DNA of 64,000 nucleotides. Source: Pseudaeromonas sp038247115 (GTDB lineage Bacteria > Pseudomonadota > Gammaproteobacteria > Enterobacterales > Aeromonadaceae). Of this stretch, positions 1 to 10,018 are shown piece after piece. A program made the position numbers and the translations under genes. Location of the stretch: contig JBBRVG010000002.1 of the NCBI GenBank assembly GCA_038247115.1, positions 1 through 64,000 on the forward strand. The letters are read 5' to 3'. Under the pieces are notes generated by a model, which saw only the letters and a list, made by a program, of their open reading frames with translations, made no database searches and was not told the DNA's origin. The number at the start of each line of letters is the position of its first letter. Position 1 is the first letter of the stretch.

Positions 1-3000
1 CGTTCACTCCCTCCAGGATGGAGGCCAACGAGAGGGTGGAGACAAAGCAGAAACTCTTGCGACGGCTCTCCAGCGCCAGTTGCAGCAGGCTGATGGTGCT
101 GTCGACGTTGGCCGCCTTCATGGTCTGATAGTTATGCAGGTGATGGACAAAGGCACCGCAGTGGATGATGGCATCCAGCTCGCTCGCCAGTTGCTGCCGG
201 ATGGCCTGGCTCAAGCCCAGATCCGGCTCGGCCAGGTCGCCGCGCACAATCCGGACCCGATCCCATTCCAGAACCAACCCCGCCTTGTCGGCCTGCTGGC
301 GTAACAGCGTCAGGCCATGGCCCTCGTCGTGACAGCGTTGCAGACAGACCACCTGCCGGGTTTTCGCCAGCAGCTCGGCCAGCAGGTAGATGCCGAGGAA
401 GCCGCTGGCCCCGGTTAGCAATACGCTCTGGGGCGGTTGATGGGCCAAGTCGGTGGCGGGCTCCAGCCGCGGCATGGGGGCCTGGGAGTCGCGGATCGCC
501 ATCTGGATGTAATCCATGCTCTGCCGCGAAGCCAGGGCCGCCAGGGTTGGCGCCCCGTAGAAATCGGCCATGGTAAATTGCAGCCCCAGCTGTTTTTGCA
601 CCTCGGCCTGCATCCGCACCGCCAGCAGGGAGTTACCGCCCACGCGGAAGAAACTCTCGTCCCGACCTATGCCACGGAAGCGGAGGATCTGCTCCCAGAT
701 GGTGGCCAGCTGTTGTTCCAGCCCGGGCCGTGGTGGATTGGCACTGCTCTTGCCCGAAATGGCGGGCAATGCCTTGCGGTCAATCTTGCCACTGGGAGAG
801 GCGGGTAACTGCTCCAGGCGCACGAAGAAGGCGGGCACCATGTAATCAGGCAGGAAGCCCGCCACATGCTGGCGTATCGCCTCCTCATCCAGCTCGGCAT
901 CGGCCACATAGTAGGCCGCTAGATAACGGTTATCCCCCTCACCCTTGGTGGCACAGGCGACATGCCGGATCCCCGGGAAGGATGCCAGACGGTTTTCAAT
1001 TTCTCCCAACTCGATACGGAAACCGCGGACCTTGACCTGGGCATCGTTACGGCCGAAGAACTCTATGGTGCCATCCGGCAGGAAGCGGCCCAGATCGCCG
1101 GTCAGGTACATCAACGCATAGGGTGAACCACCGAAGGGATCGAGCACGAAACGCTCCAGGGTCTGTTCATCACGGTTAAGGTAGCCCCGGGCCAGTCCCC
1201 GACCGCCGATACAGATCTCGCCCACGGCCCCCAAGGGCACAGGCTGCTTGTCACGGTTGAGCAGATAGATCCGGTATCCCGCCAGCGGCTTGCCGATGAT
1301 CCGCGAGTTGCCCTCGGGCACTATCTGGCCGCAGGAGGCCATGACAGTGGTTTCGGTCGGTCCGTAGAGACTGAAGAGTCGCGTCTGCCGGGACCACCAG
1401 GCCGCCGTCTGCTCATCCAGGGTATCCCCCCCGAACCCCATGATCTGCAGGCTTGGTAGCGGCTCTTTCGGCAGATTCTGTAGCATCACAGGCGAGAGCA
1501 CGACATGGGTTACCCCCTGGGTGTTCAACTCCTGATGCAGCAAGGCCGGAGATTTTCGGGTCGCCTCGGGCACTATGACCAGGGTGTGGCCATTGAGCAG
1601 CATGGAGAAGATCTCGATGACGCTGGCATCGAAGTTCATGGAGGCATTTAACGCCCCAACTGTGCCCGGGCCATAATCCAGCGCCAGGGCTGTAGCCTCG
1701 GCCAGACGCACCACACTGTAGTGCTCGATCATCACCCCCTTGGGCAGACCGGTGGATCCCGAGGTGTGGATGATATAGGCCAGGGCATCGGCGGCGACGG
1801 GCGGCAACATTACCGTTCCGGGCTCACGACCACACTGTTCCGGGTTCAGGTAGCACAGGTCGGTCAAGCCAATCTGCTGCAGCGCCGCCTGACTGACCTC
1901 ATCGGCCACCACGCAGGTCACGGCGCCATTCTGGGCGAAGTAACGCACCCGATCCGCCGGATAAGAGGCGTCCAGGGGGACATAGGCGCACCCCAGTTTC
2001 AGGATCGCCAGTACGCTCGCCACCAGGGTGTCGCTCTTTTGCATCGCCAGCCCGACCCGATCCCCCGGCTGCAGGTAGGAGCGCAAGCCAGCGGCTATCT
2101 GATCACTCCAGACCGCCAGTTGCTGGTAGCTGGTGTGTTGCTCGCCGAAGCGCAGCGCACACTGATCGGGATGAGCCTGCACCATGGCGGCAAAACGGGC
2201 CGGAATGCTGCTATCGGCCAGCGTCAGCTCGGGGCCACAGCCCAGTTGGCGGATCTGTGCCTGCTCGCTCTCACCCAGATAACCCAACTCGCCGATGCGC
2301 AGTTGCGGAGCTGTGGCCGCCGATTGCACCAGGGTGTCGAGCACGTTGAGGAAGCCTGTCATGGTCTCTTCGCGGAACAGCGAGCCGTCATACTCGATGC
2401 GCCCGGCTATGCTGCCATCGGCCCCCTGATAGAAGATACCGGTCAAATCGCCCTTGGAGGTCAGTGAGGGTAACTCCTCGGCCTTGTAGCTGGCACCACC
2501 GAAGCTCCCCTCCAGACCAATCCCGCTTTGCAAACTGAAGACCACATTCATCGGCTGCAGATTGCCCAGGTCAGTATCGAAGGGGCTGGCCTGCAGATGA
2601 TCCTTATCCTCCAGCATCTGGCGATGGACCGCCTGCAACAGCTCCGCCAGCGACATGGTGGGGCGCAGGGTCTGGCTGAGCAGCCCCATGGTGACGAACA
2701 TGCCGTAGATGGACTCACTGCCGGGCTCATCGCGGCCGGCGTAGGGGTAGGCGCAACAGAGTGCCTCCTGTCCACTCACCCGCCACAGCCAGACCAGCCA
2801 GAGCGAGAAGAGTAGCGGCGAGAGGGTGGTCTCCTGGGCATCGGCAAATGCCTTGAGCGCAGCCACCACTTCCGGATTAAATCGCAAGGGCAGAGCCGCA
2901 TTCGAATTGGGTTGTTTCTGGTGATAATCGGTGGGCAGCTCAACATGCACATCCACCTGTTCAAGCTTGTTCTGCCAGTAACGACAAGCCTCCTGGAACG

Positions 3001-6000
3001 CCTCGCTACGGGGCAGATCCCGAGCCCAGTGGCAGTAATCAAACCAGGTCAGACGCTCCTGATGATAGGCTCGCCCGGCCATGGCCGCCTCATAGCGCTC
3101 TCCCAGCTCGGCAAGCAGCAAGTTGAAGGACCAGCCATCGAAGATGGCGTGGTGGACGTTAAAGAGCAGGCTGGTGGAGCCATCCTCGCGGCAGTGCACC
3201 TCGGCGCGCCACAGCGGGGCCTGACGAATGCCCAACACCTCGCCACCCATGGCCATCACGCGGGCATCGGTGACGGCACACTGGGTATCCAGCAGCGGTA
3301 TGGCGGGCAATACGGCTGGCTCGGCGGCCTGGATCCAGATCTCATCGCCGCGCTCGACCAGGGCAATACGAAACTCGGGTCGGGCTGCTAGCAACTCCCA
3401 GAACACCTGGCGCAACCGTACCGGATGGATCTGGGCATCAAAATCGACCCGCACCATGATGTTGTAGGTGTTGTCTTCGGGCGTCAGGATCGCCTTGCTG
3501 TTGATGAGCCGGATGAGCCGACTCTGTACCGGTGCCTCCAGTCGACCCGTAGCGCAGAGCGGTGGACGGCCGGTCGGTCGGGGTGGTGTGGCCCGTACCT
3601 GCTGACAGAAATGGGCAAACAACGGGTGCTCGAACAACGCCTTGGGACGCACGCTACCGCCCAGCAGGGCGTTCAAGCGGTTACAAACCAGAGCTGCCAG
3701 TAGGGAATGACCGCCCAGATGGAAGAAGTGACTCTCGGCCCCTATGGTCTTGGCCGGGATGCCGAGGGTGGTCGCCCAGATGTCGCGGATCTGGCTATCC
3801 AGCTCATCGAGTACCACTTCAGTGACGGGTTTGAGTTCAGGCATTGGCAAACGAGTGCGATCCACCTTGCCGCTCATGTTGAGCGGGAAGACGTCAATCG
3901 GCATCAGCAGACTGGGGATCATGTACTGGGGCAACTGCTTGGCCAGACGAGCGCGCAACTGCTCGGGACTGAGTCCGGGCGCCACATACCAGGCCTGGAT
4001 GGTTTTCCCGCCCTGTCGTTCGAAGACGCCGACATAGCACCCCTTGACCTCGGGCTGCTCGGCAATGGCATTTTCGATATCGCCCAACTCGATACGAAAG
4101 CCACGGATCTTCACCTGGAAGTCGCCGCGTCCGAGAAATTCGATATCGCCATTGGGTAGGAAGCGGGCCAGATCGCCGGAGTGGTAGATCCGTCCCGGGC
4201 CGAATGGATTGGTTTCAAACTTCTGGGCTGTCAGCTCCGGGCGCCCGAGATACCCTCGCGCCACCGCTGGCCCACCGATACAGAGCTCGCCGATGCCGCC
4301 CAGCGGCGCCAGTTCGCCATTACCATCCAGTATGTAGGTGACATAGCCAGGCAGCGGGCGCCCCAGCTGGTTGGCCGTCTTATAGCCACCCATGATGTTA
4401 CAGGTTGCCATGACGGTGGTTTCAGTGGGCCCATAGGCGTTACAGAATTTGAGAGTCTTCGACCACAGGCGCACCGACTCCTCATCGGTCGCTTCACCGC
4501 CACAGCAGATGGAGCGAAAATCCGGCAGCGGGCGACGTGGCAACAGACGCAGCATGGCGGGCGGAATATAGCTGTGGGTGATGCGCGCGCTCTGCAACAG
4601 GTTGAAGATGGCTTCCGGATCAGAGCGTACCTCGCTGGGTGCTATCACCAGCTCGCCACCCTGGGTCAGCGGGCTGAAGATCTCCAGCACGCTGGCATCA
4701 AAATTGAGCGAGGCAAACTGTAACCAGCGCGACCCGGCCCGCCGCTCCCAGATCCCCTCCAGGGAGGCAACGAAGTGAGCCAGCATGCCGCGCTCTATGA
4801 CCACCCCCTTGGGTTTGCCGGTGGTCCCCGAGGTATAAATCACATAGGCGGTGCGAGCAGCCGTGATGGCGCCAGCCTCCCGTTCCTTAGGCGCCGTTAC
4901 TAGCGTCGGTGCCTGCAGCAGGGTATCGACATTCAGTACAGGACAATCCACTAGCCCTGCGATCACGGCGCAGGTCTCGGCGTCAGCGATCACCACCGCC
5001 AACTTGGCATCCTCGATGATAAAGCCTAAGCGTTCACTCGGCATGGAGGGGTCGAGAGGCAGGTAACCGGCATCGGCGGCCAGCACCCCGAATACCGACT
5101 GGATCATGCGCTCGCTACGGTTCAGGCAGATGCCCACCAGAGGCTCGCTCTTGCCGCGACAGTAGGGCTGCAGATGAGAGGCGATGGAGCCGGCTGACAG
5201 CGAAAGCTCCCGATAACTCAGGGCTCTATCGGCATAACGTAAGGCCGGGGCGTCAGGCGAACTCTGCACCCGCGCCACGAAGGCATCCAGCACGTCTTCG
5301 GTCGGTACCGGCAGCGGGCCGCCATCGGCCAGGGCCAGGGCCTTGTTTTGCAGGGCTACGGATTGAAGTCCGACCTCGGCAATCGGCTTATCCAGATCGC
5401 GATCGATCTGGCCCAGCAAGGCCAGATAGTGGTCGAAGGCCAGGCGCAGACCGGCAATTTCCTGAGGTGAACGGGCCAGCACATGGAAGCTGATCTGCTG
5501 CTGGATATCGAAATAGACGGCAATATCCTCATTTTCCAGACGGTGAGAGAAGTGCGGCAGCAGGGTAGCAGTGATGCCATCGAGCTCCAGTTCACGGTAG
5601 GGCAGGGTGTCTTCATTGAACAAGATATTGGTGGGCCAGCGATAATCGGGCTGCAGGCGTAACAGCTCGGGAGAGACCAGGCCAGAGGGTAAATCGGCGT
5701 GGTGCTGCACCTGACGCAACAAGCGGGCCGCCTGGGTGAAGTAACTGGCCGCCGTCATCTGCGGCTCAAACAGGCTGCAGAGCAATGGCTTGTTTTCGCT
5801 AAATCCCACCTGTTCGGCCAGGCCAGAGCGGATCCGGTGGCTATGCACCGTCATCACGGTTTCATTGCGGGTCAGGCGATGGAGAAACAGGTGGAAACAG
5901 AACAGCAGCAGATCGGCAACGGGCAGCCCCTGGCGCTGGGCGGCCCGGCTCACCGCCGCCTGAGCCTCAGCCGGCAGCTGGACGCTGAAATAATTTTCCG

Positions 6001-6607
6001 CGAGCTGGGTTTCACTGCGGGTCGGTCGCCACTCGAAAGAGCTGTCCCGCAGCAGTTGTAACCAGAAGCGCAGCCCCTCGCTGCGCTGGGGGCTGGCCAG
6101 CCTGGCCCTTTCATCCTCTAGCAAGGTTTCCTGGGGCAAGCCCAGAGAACTCTCCTCCACTGGACCCCGATAGGCCGCCGACAGCGCCGAGAAGAAGGGC
6201 TTCAAGGAGAAGCGATCCAGCAACCAGGGATGGCAGACAAACAGCAGGTGGTTGAACTGCTTGCCGCGCAGCAAGCAGAAGAGATAGGGGGCGCCGCCAT
6301 CCAGACGGAAAGTGCGACGGCGGTAATTTTCAATCAGAGTGAAGAGGGCCTCGTCACTGGCCACATCAATGATGTGCAGCGGACTCTCTTCGTCCTGGCT
6401 CTGCATGATCTGCAGACCACCATCCAGCTTCAGACACTTGTAAGAGAGGGGTGGACAACGGCGCAACGTGGTCTGGATGGCGCACTCCAGCCGCGCCTCA
6501 TCTAATGGTCCTTCCAGCTGATACACGGCACAACGATTCCCGGCCGCCGTGAGACGGGGCAAGGCATGGGTCTGGGTCTGGGTCAGTGGGAAGGTCTGAA
6601 ATTGCAT
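1..6607 (-). CDS. Two-module nonribosomal peptide synthetase with C-terminal reductase domain (3' end outside window)
   Basis: The reading frame runs unbroken from an ATG at 6607, after a GGAG Shine-Dalgarno, to the window edge: about 2202 residues with the C-terminus missing. The visible order is C-A-T-C-A-T-R. The first C domain (about residues 1-430) has HPWLLDR at 126-132 where HHxxxDG is expected, so the catalytic second His is Pro. A1 shows YTSGTTG near 590 and SGKVDR; T1 carries GGHSL (Ser 968). C2 has an intact HHAIFDG near 1152. A2 shows HTSGSTG near 1611 and SGKIDR; T2 carries GGNSL (Ser 1993). From about 2063 a Rossmann reductase begins (TGASGFLG, later VSTLS). Terminal R domains release the thioester as an aldehyde or alcohol. 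By eye against GrsA, the A-domain pocket residues read D-A-L-Y-C-G-A-V-M and D-A-I-V-G-G-L-V-M, suggesting hydrophobic substrates; this is weak. No MbtH or tailoring gene is visible upstream. Confidence 0.93.
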   Translation of the reverse strand, partial: MQFQTFPLTQTQTHALPRLTAAGNRCAVYQLEGPLDEARLECAIQTTLRRCPPLSYKCLKLDGGLQIMQSQDEESPLHIIDVASDEALFTLIENYRRRTFRLDGGAPYLFCLLRGKQFNHLLFVCHPWLLDRFSLKPFFSALSAAYRGPVEESSLGLPQETLLEDERARLASPQRSEGLRFWLQLLRDSSFEWRPTRSETQLAENYFSVQLPAEAQAAVSRAAQRQGLPVADLLLFCFHLFLHRLTRNETVMTVHSHRIRSGLAEQVGFSENKPLLCSLFEPQMTAASYFTQAARLLRQVQHHADLPSGLVSPELLRLQPDYRWPTNILFNEDTLPYRELELDGITATLLPHFSHRLENEDIAVYFDIQQQISFHVLARSPQEIAGLRLAFDHYLALLGQIDRDLDKPIAEVGLQSVALQNKALALADGGPLPVPTEDVLDAFVARVQSSPDAPALRYADRALSYRELSLSAGSIASHLQPYCRGKSEPLVGICLNRSERMIQSVFGVLAADAGYLPLDPSMPSERLGFIIEDAKLAVVIADAETCAVIAGLVDCPVLNVDTLLQAPTLVTAPKEREAGAITAARTAYVIYTSGTTGKPKGVVIERGMLAHFVASLEGIWERRAGSRWLQFASLNFDASVLEIFSPLTQGGELVIAPSEVRSDPEAIFNLLQSARITHSYIPPAMLRLLPRRPLPDFRSICCGGEATDEESVRLWSKTLKFCNAYGPTETTVMATCNIMGGYKTANQLGRPLPGYVTYILDGNGELAPLGGIGELCIGGPAVARGYLGRPELTAQKFETNPFGPGRIYHSGDLARFLPNGDIEFLGRGDFQVKIRGFRIELGDIENAIAEQPEVKGCYVGVFERQGGKTIQAWYVAPGLSPEQLRARLAKQLPQYMIPSLLMPIDVFPLNMSGKVDRTRLPMPELKPVTEVVLDELDSQIRDIWATTLGIPAKTIGAESHFFHLGGHSLLAALVCNRLNALLGGSVRPKALFEHPLFAHFCQQVRATPPRPTGRPPLCATGRLEAPVQSRLIRLINSKAILTPEDNTYNIMVRVDFDAQIHPVRLRQVFWELLAARPEFRIALVERGDEIWIQAAEPAVLPAIPLLDTQCAVTDARVMAMGGEVLGIRQAPLWRAEVHCREDGSTSLLFNVHHAIFDGWSFNLLLAELGERYEAAMAGRAYHQERLTWFDYCHWARDLPRSEAFQEACRYWQNKLEQVDVHVELPTDYHQKQPNSNAALPLRFNPEVVAALKAFADAQETTLSPLLFSLWLVWLWRVSGQEALCCAYPYAGRDEPGSESIYGMFVTMGLLSQTLRPTMSLAELLQAVHRQMLEDKDHLQASPFDTDLGNLQPMNVVFSLQSGIGLEGSFGGASYKAEELPSLTSKGDLTGIFYQGADGSIAGRIEYDGSLFREETMTGFLNVLDTLVQSAATAPQLRIGELGYLGESEQAQIRQLGCGPELTLADSSIPARFAAMVQAHPDQCALRFGEQHTSYQQLAVWSDQIAAGLRSYLQPGDRVGLAMQKSDTLVASVLAILKLGCAYVPLDASYPADRVRYFAQNGAVTCVVADEVSQAALQQIGLTDLCYLNPEQCGREPGTVMLPPVAADALAYIIHTSGSTGLPKGVMIEHYSVVRLAEATALALDYGPGTVGALNASMNFDASVIEIFSMLLNGHTLVIVPEATRKSPALLHQELNTQGVTHVVLSPVMLQNLPKEPLPSLQIMGFGGDTLDEQTAAWWSRQTRLFSLYGPTETTVMASCGQIVPEGNSRIIGKPLAGYRIYLLNRDKQPVPLGAVGEICIGGRGLARGYLNRDEQTLERFVLDPFGGSPYALMYLTGDLGRFLPDGTIEFFGRNDAQVKVRGFRIELGEIENRLASFPGIRHVACATKGEGDNRYLAAYYVADAELDEEAIRQHVAGFLPDYMVPAFFVRLEQLPASPSGKIDRKALPAISGKSSANPPRPGLEQQLATIWEQILRFRGIGRDESFFRVGGNSLLAVRMQAEVQKQLGLQFTMADFYGAPTLAALASRQSMDYIQMAIRDSQAPMPRLEPATDLAHQPPQSVLLTGASGFLGIYLLAELLAKTRQVVCLQRCHDEGHGLTLLRQQADKAGLVLEWDRVRIVRGDLAEPDLGLSQAIRQQLASELDAIIHCGAFVHHLHNYQTMKAANVDSTISLLQLALESRRKSFCFVSTLSLASILEGVN

Positions 6608-6727
6608 GCTGGATCTCCACAAAAAAATAGCCGATGCCGTCACGGGCTGGCTTGGTGCTATCACGAATCAGGTCAACAGCGGAGCGGTAGCGACATCTCG
6701 GTCGTCACAGCTCCGCGGGGTGGTGCA

Positions 6728-8500
6728 TCAATTCAGGGGGGTACCGTAGCTTGCCAGCTTGGCCTGCATCTCGGGGCTCAGCTGTTTCACCAGATCGGCG
6801 TTGTAGGCGTGGGAGCGAATGTCGGCGATGCTGGTGGGGGTGGCACCGAAGATCCGCGCCGCACCGACGGCATAGCCGCGCGACTTGGCGGCCGGGCTGC
6901 TGTTATCGTCCGGATTGCTGCTAACCGCCGGGTCCACATTGGTCACCCGCATCGTCAGGGTCTCATCCTGATTACGGCGGATATCGAAGGTGCGGAACTG
7001 CTGGGGGAAGTCGCGCAGCGAGGCGGTTTCCACTTCCCAGAAGCTCAGCTCCGGGTGGTCCGTGAGATCGGCGGCGTTATAGGGTTGCGGTGTCACGGCA
7101 TTGATATGGCGATGGCCCGAGATCCAGAGGATCAGGTTGGGGTAGCTGTGGAGTAAGGCCAGCACATCGTCCTGTTTGACGGGGCTGGGTGCCCACAGCG
7201 GCAGCGAGTAGGGCGCCGTATCGTCGATATCGTTCTGCGGATTGATGGGGATGTGCGCGGCTATGATCATCAGCTCGCCATTGGTTTGCCCGTCGTCTAA
7301 CTGTTCCTTGAGCCAGGCCAGACGGTCGCTGTCGAGACAGGCCGCGGCATAGCTATGTTGGCCGAGCCCCTTGCAGGTGTCGTCTAAAGAAATCACCTTG
7401 AGTGGCAAGTCGGCCTTGGGCTGGAACACATAACTGGCGACGTCATCGTCCAGATTGCTCTGGCTAAAGCCGTGACCCACAGGTTGGCTGCTGGTGTGGA
7501 AGAACTGCTCCATCCAGCCGTGACTCGACGAATCCAGTGTGGCCATCGAGTGGCGATTCGGGTCCGCCACCACGGTAGGCGGGGTCGAGAACAGCTCTTC
7601 GAGACCATCCTTGATGACATCTCCCAGCGGCGTTGAACTATCCACCACACCGCCGTAGACGCCGTGGCCATAGACGCCGGTCGGCGTCGGGGTCGGGTCG
7701 TTCTCCATATTCAGCACTGTATCGCCGATATGGATGGCGAGGGTCTTATCCTGCTCATAGGCGCTGCCCATCCAGAACTGGTCATGGTTGCCGATGACCT
7801 GATACCAGGGGATCTCCTTATTCAAGCCCTGGGCCTGGAAGGGAATCTGGTAATCGATACTCTCTTTCCCGGCATGGGCGCCGGAGCTGGGGTGGATGAC
7901 GCCACCGTCCATCACATCGATAAACCAGCGCAGCTCGTTGTATTGGGTGTTATTGACGTCATCGCCCAGGGAGATGGCAAAGTCGAACGGGGTTTTCTGG
8001 TGCAGAGCATTGGCAGTCTGGATGGTGGCATCCAGCACCTGGGTCGAGCCGAGTTGCACCGGCGAGTAGGCCGATGAGGCGCCCGCAGAACTCGGGCCGT
8101 AGAGTGCACTCCAGCCAAAATAGAGCGGTTGTGCCGGTGACTCCTCATCGGAGATATGGATGTCGGTGATGGCAAAGAAGGAGAGCAGCCGCGCCACGGG
8201 CGTGGTATCGCTGGCACCCGGTGCCAGCTCGGTACGCTGCACATGGTCCAGTCCGAGGCCTGTCTGCCAACGGCTATAACCGTACTGGCTATATTGAGCG
8301 ATGGCGTTGGGGTTGATCTGGGGGGCTAGCGGATTGACGGCGACAGGCTGGATCTGCTGCTCGGCCGTGGTGTAGACGGTGGTGGTGATGGGCCATGTTT
8401 TGACCTGTGGCGATTCGGCATCGTCCTGACAGGCGGTCAGCGGCAGCGTCAGGATCAGGGTGCCGAGTAAGCCGAGGTGGCTGAACGGATAAGTATTCAT
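6728..8500 (-). CDS. Calcineurin-like metallophosphoesterase lipoprotein
   Basis: 590 residues. A signal peptide ends in a lipobox (LTAC, Cys about 24), so the protein is probably membrane-anchored outside the cytoplasm. Metallophosphatase motifs appear in order: TDIHISD, GDDVNN, GNHDQFW, a later AAHIPI and GHRH near residue 450. These supply the metal ligands of the calcineurin-like fold. The substrate is unknown; length and architecture fit large bacterial lipoprotein phosphoesterases rather than a classic nucleotidase, because no 5'-nucleotidase C-terminal domain is evident. It lies 120 bases upstream of the NRPS gene on the same strand with no convincing terminator between them, so read-through is possible, but a functional link is not shown. 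Confidence 0.85.
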   Translation of the reverse strand: MNTYPFSHLGLLGTLILTLPLTACQDDAESPQVKTWPITTTVYTTAEQQIQPVAVNPLAPQINPNAIAQYSQYGYSRWQTGLGLDHVQRTELAPGASDTTPVARLLSFFAITDIHISDEESPAQPLYFGWSALYGPSSAGASSAYSPVQLGSTQVLDATIQTANALHQKTPFDFAISLGDDVNNTQYNELRWFIDVMDGGVIHPSSGAHAGKESIDYQIPFQAQGLNKEIPWYQVIGNHDQFWMGSAYEQDKTLAIHIGDTVLNMENDPTPTPTGVYGHGVYGGVVDSSTPLGDVIKDGLEELFSTPPTVVADPNRHSMATLDSSSHGWMEQFFHTSSQPVGHGFSQSNLDDDVASYVFQPKADLPLKVISLDDTCKGLGQHSYAAACLDSDRLAWLKEQLDDGQTNGELMIIAAHIPINPQNDIDDTAPYSLPLWAPSPVKQDDVLALLHSYPNLILWISGHRHINAVTPQPYNAADLTDHPELSFWEVETASLRDFPQQFRTFDIRRNQDETLTMRVTNVDPAVSSNPDDNSSPAAKSRGYAVGAARIFGATPTSIADIRSHAYNADLVKQLSPEMQAKLASYGTPLN

Positions 8501-8754
8501 CGATCATTCCATTGAGGTGGTGAATATTGACCATGGGCCATGTCAGCGCCTCTTGTGACATAAAACCATGGGATTAATAGGGGATTTTTTGCAGAGCGGA
8601 AGCTGGGTCACAGGCTGTGCGGTCAAAGGGTGATGAAGGGCTCCACAAGGGGCTTATTGGTAACCCTGCAGTTACTCTGTGTTTATGGGGGCAGTCACGG
8701 CCTATACTCAGACCTCTATCCGTACCTCTTTGTCATCGAACTTCAGGAGCAAAC

Positions 8755-9258
8755 ATGAGCCACACTATTACCCTGCAAGGGAACCCGGTCGAAGTTGCTG
8801 GTGATTTTCCAGCCGTTGCTGCCCAGGCCAAGCCATTTTCTCTGGTAGCCAAGGATCTGAGCGATGTCACCCTGGCCAGCTTCGCCGGGCAACGCAAAAT
8901 TCTGAATATCTTCCCGAGCGTGGATACCGGGGTCTGTGCCACCTCGGTTCGCAAGTTCAATGCCGAAGCCAGCGCCCTGAACAACACAGTTGTGCTGTGC
9001 ATTTCCGCGGATCTGCCGTTCGCCCAGGCGCGCTTCTGCGGTGCCGAAGGGCTGGATAAGGTCGTCACCCTGTCCACCATGCGCGGTGCGGCCTTCCTGC
9101 AGGATTACGGCGTCGCGTTCGCCACAGGTCCGTTGGTGGGTCTGACCGCCCGTGCCGTGATCGTGCTGGATGAGCAGGATAAGGTGCTGCACAGTGAGCT
9201 GGTGCCGGAAGTGGCTCAGGAGCCGGATTACGCGGCTGCGCTGGCCGTTTTGGCATAA
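8755..9258 (+). CDS. tpx: Thiol peroxidase Tpx (atypical 2-Cys peroxiredoxin)
   Basis: 167 residues, the usual Tpx length. It reduces hydroperoxides with electrons from thioredoxin. The peroxidatic Cys61 lies in TGVCATSV and the resolving Cys95 in ARFCGAEG, the spacing typical of Tpx. The ATG at 8755 follows CAGGAG; an in-frame upstream extension to 8617 lacks a ribosome site and is not Tpx-like. It is transcribed alone, with a TATACT that could be a -10 element at 8703-8708, and is closed by a clear terminator. Confidence 0.96.
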   Translation: MSHTITLQGNPVEVAGDFPAVAAQAKPFSLVAKDLSDVTLASFAGQRKILNIFPSVDTGVCATSVRKFNAEASALNNTVVLCISADLPFAQARFCGAEGLDKVVTLSTMRGAAFLQDYGVAFATGPLVGLTARAVIVLDEQDKVLHSELVPEVAQEPDYAAALAVLA

Positions 9259-9290
9259 GGCCAACAAGACATAAGCTCCACAAGATAGAC

Positions 9291-9316
9291 AAAAGGCTCC
9301 TGCGGGAGCCTTTTTT
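9291..9316 (+). terminator. Intrinsic terminator after tpx, probably bidirectional
   Basis: AAAAGGCTCC, a TGCG loop, then GGAGCC followed by six T. The A-run on the left side would serve the convergent gene ending at 9344 on the other strand. Confidence 0.9.
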
Positions 9317-9343
9317 GTGGGGGGTTATCGCGAGGGTCGCGCG

Positions 9344-9904
9344 TTAGAACTCGTTGGAGAGCGCCTTGTAGCCTTTGACCAGGTCGATATTGGTATGTGC
9401 CACGTCTTCGGAGAACTCGGTGGCATCGGCGCTGACCCGCGGGATCTGGGTCAGATCGGTCTTGGGCCCGATGCGGGTGGTGGAGGGCACATAGAAGCCC
9501 GGCGGCAGATCGCAGCCATCGACCACGGCATTGTGGCGCACCACGCAGCCTTCGCCGATCCGGCAGTTGAACAATACGCTGTTGAAGCCGAGAAACACCC
9601 GATCGCCGACTTCACAAGGGCCGTGGACTATGGAGCGATGGGCGATGGAGGTGAATTCGCCGATGACCACAGGGGCACCGGATTTGGAGTGGATCACCAC
9701 GCCATCCTGAATGTTGGAGTTCGCCCCTATGATGATGGGCTCCATATCTCCGGAGGCATCGACCTCATCGGCGCGGATCACTGCATAGGGGCCGACAAAC
9801 ACGTTTTCCTTGATGATGACCTTGCCACAGATGATGGCGGTCTTGTCGATATAGGCGGATTCATCAATGACCGGCAGATGGCCGGACGGATTCTTACGGA
9901 TCAT
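9344..9904 (-). CDS. Gamma-carbonic-anhydrase-like left-handed beta-helix protein
   Basis: 186 residues from the ATG at 9904, preceded by ACAGGA; a second ATG at 9940 would add 12 residues without a good ribosome site. The protein is built of hexapeptide repeats. The three zinc-ligand His of the Cam/CamH class are present: one in VVIHSKSG and two five residues apart in IAHRSIVHG. Such trimers hydrate CO2, although many bacterial members show little measured activity. It is convergent with tpx. Confidence 0.85.
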   Translation of the reverse strand: MIRKNPSGHLPVIDESAYIDKTAIICGKVIIKENVFVGPYAVIRADEVDASGDMEPIIIGANSNIQDGVVIHSKSGAPVVIGEFTSIAHRSIVHGPCEVGDRVFLGFNSVLFNCRIGEGCVVRHNAVVDGCDLPPGFYVPSTTRIGPKTDLTQIPRVSADATEFSEDVAHTNIDLVKGYKALSNEF

Positions 9905-10018
9905 GGTACATCCTGTCGTTAGCGGGTTCGGAACGGGCATCTGGCGCGGCGGTGAGTGTATGGCCGCCGCGCCATCAAGGGGTCAGCTTACGCCACACCC
10001 CTGCGACAACGGAACCAA

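Noticed and set aside
1721..4723. Several plus-strand open frames of 90-250 codons
   Set aside because: All lie antisense to the NRPS, which has continuous domain structure through this region.
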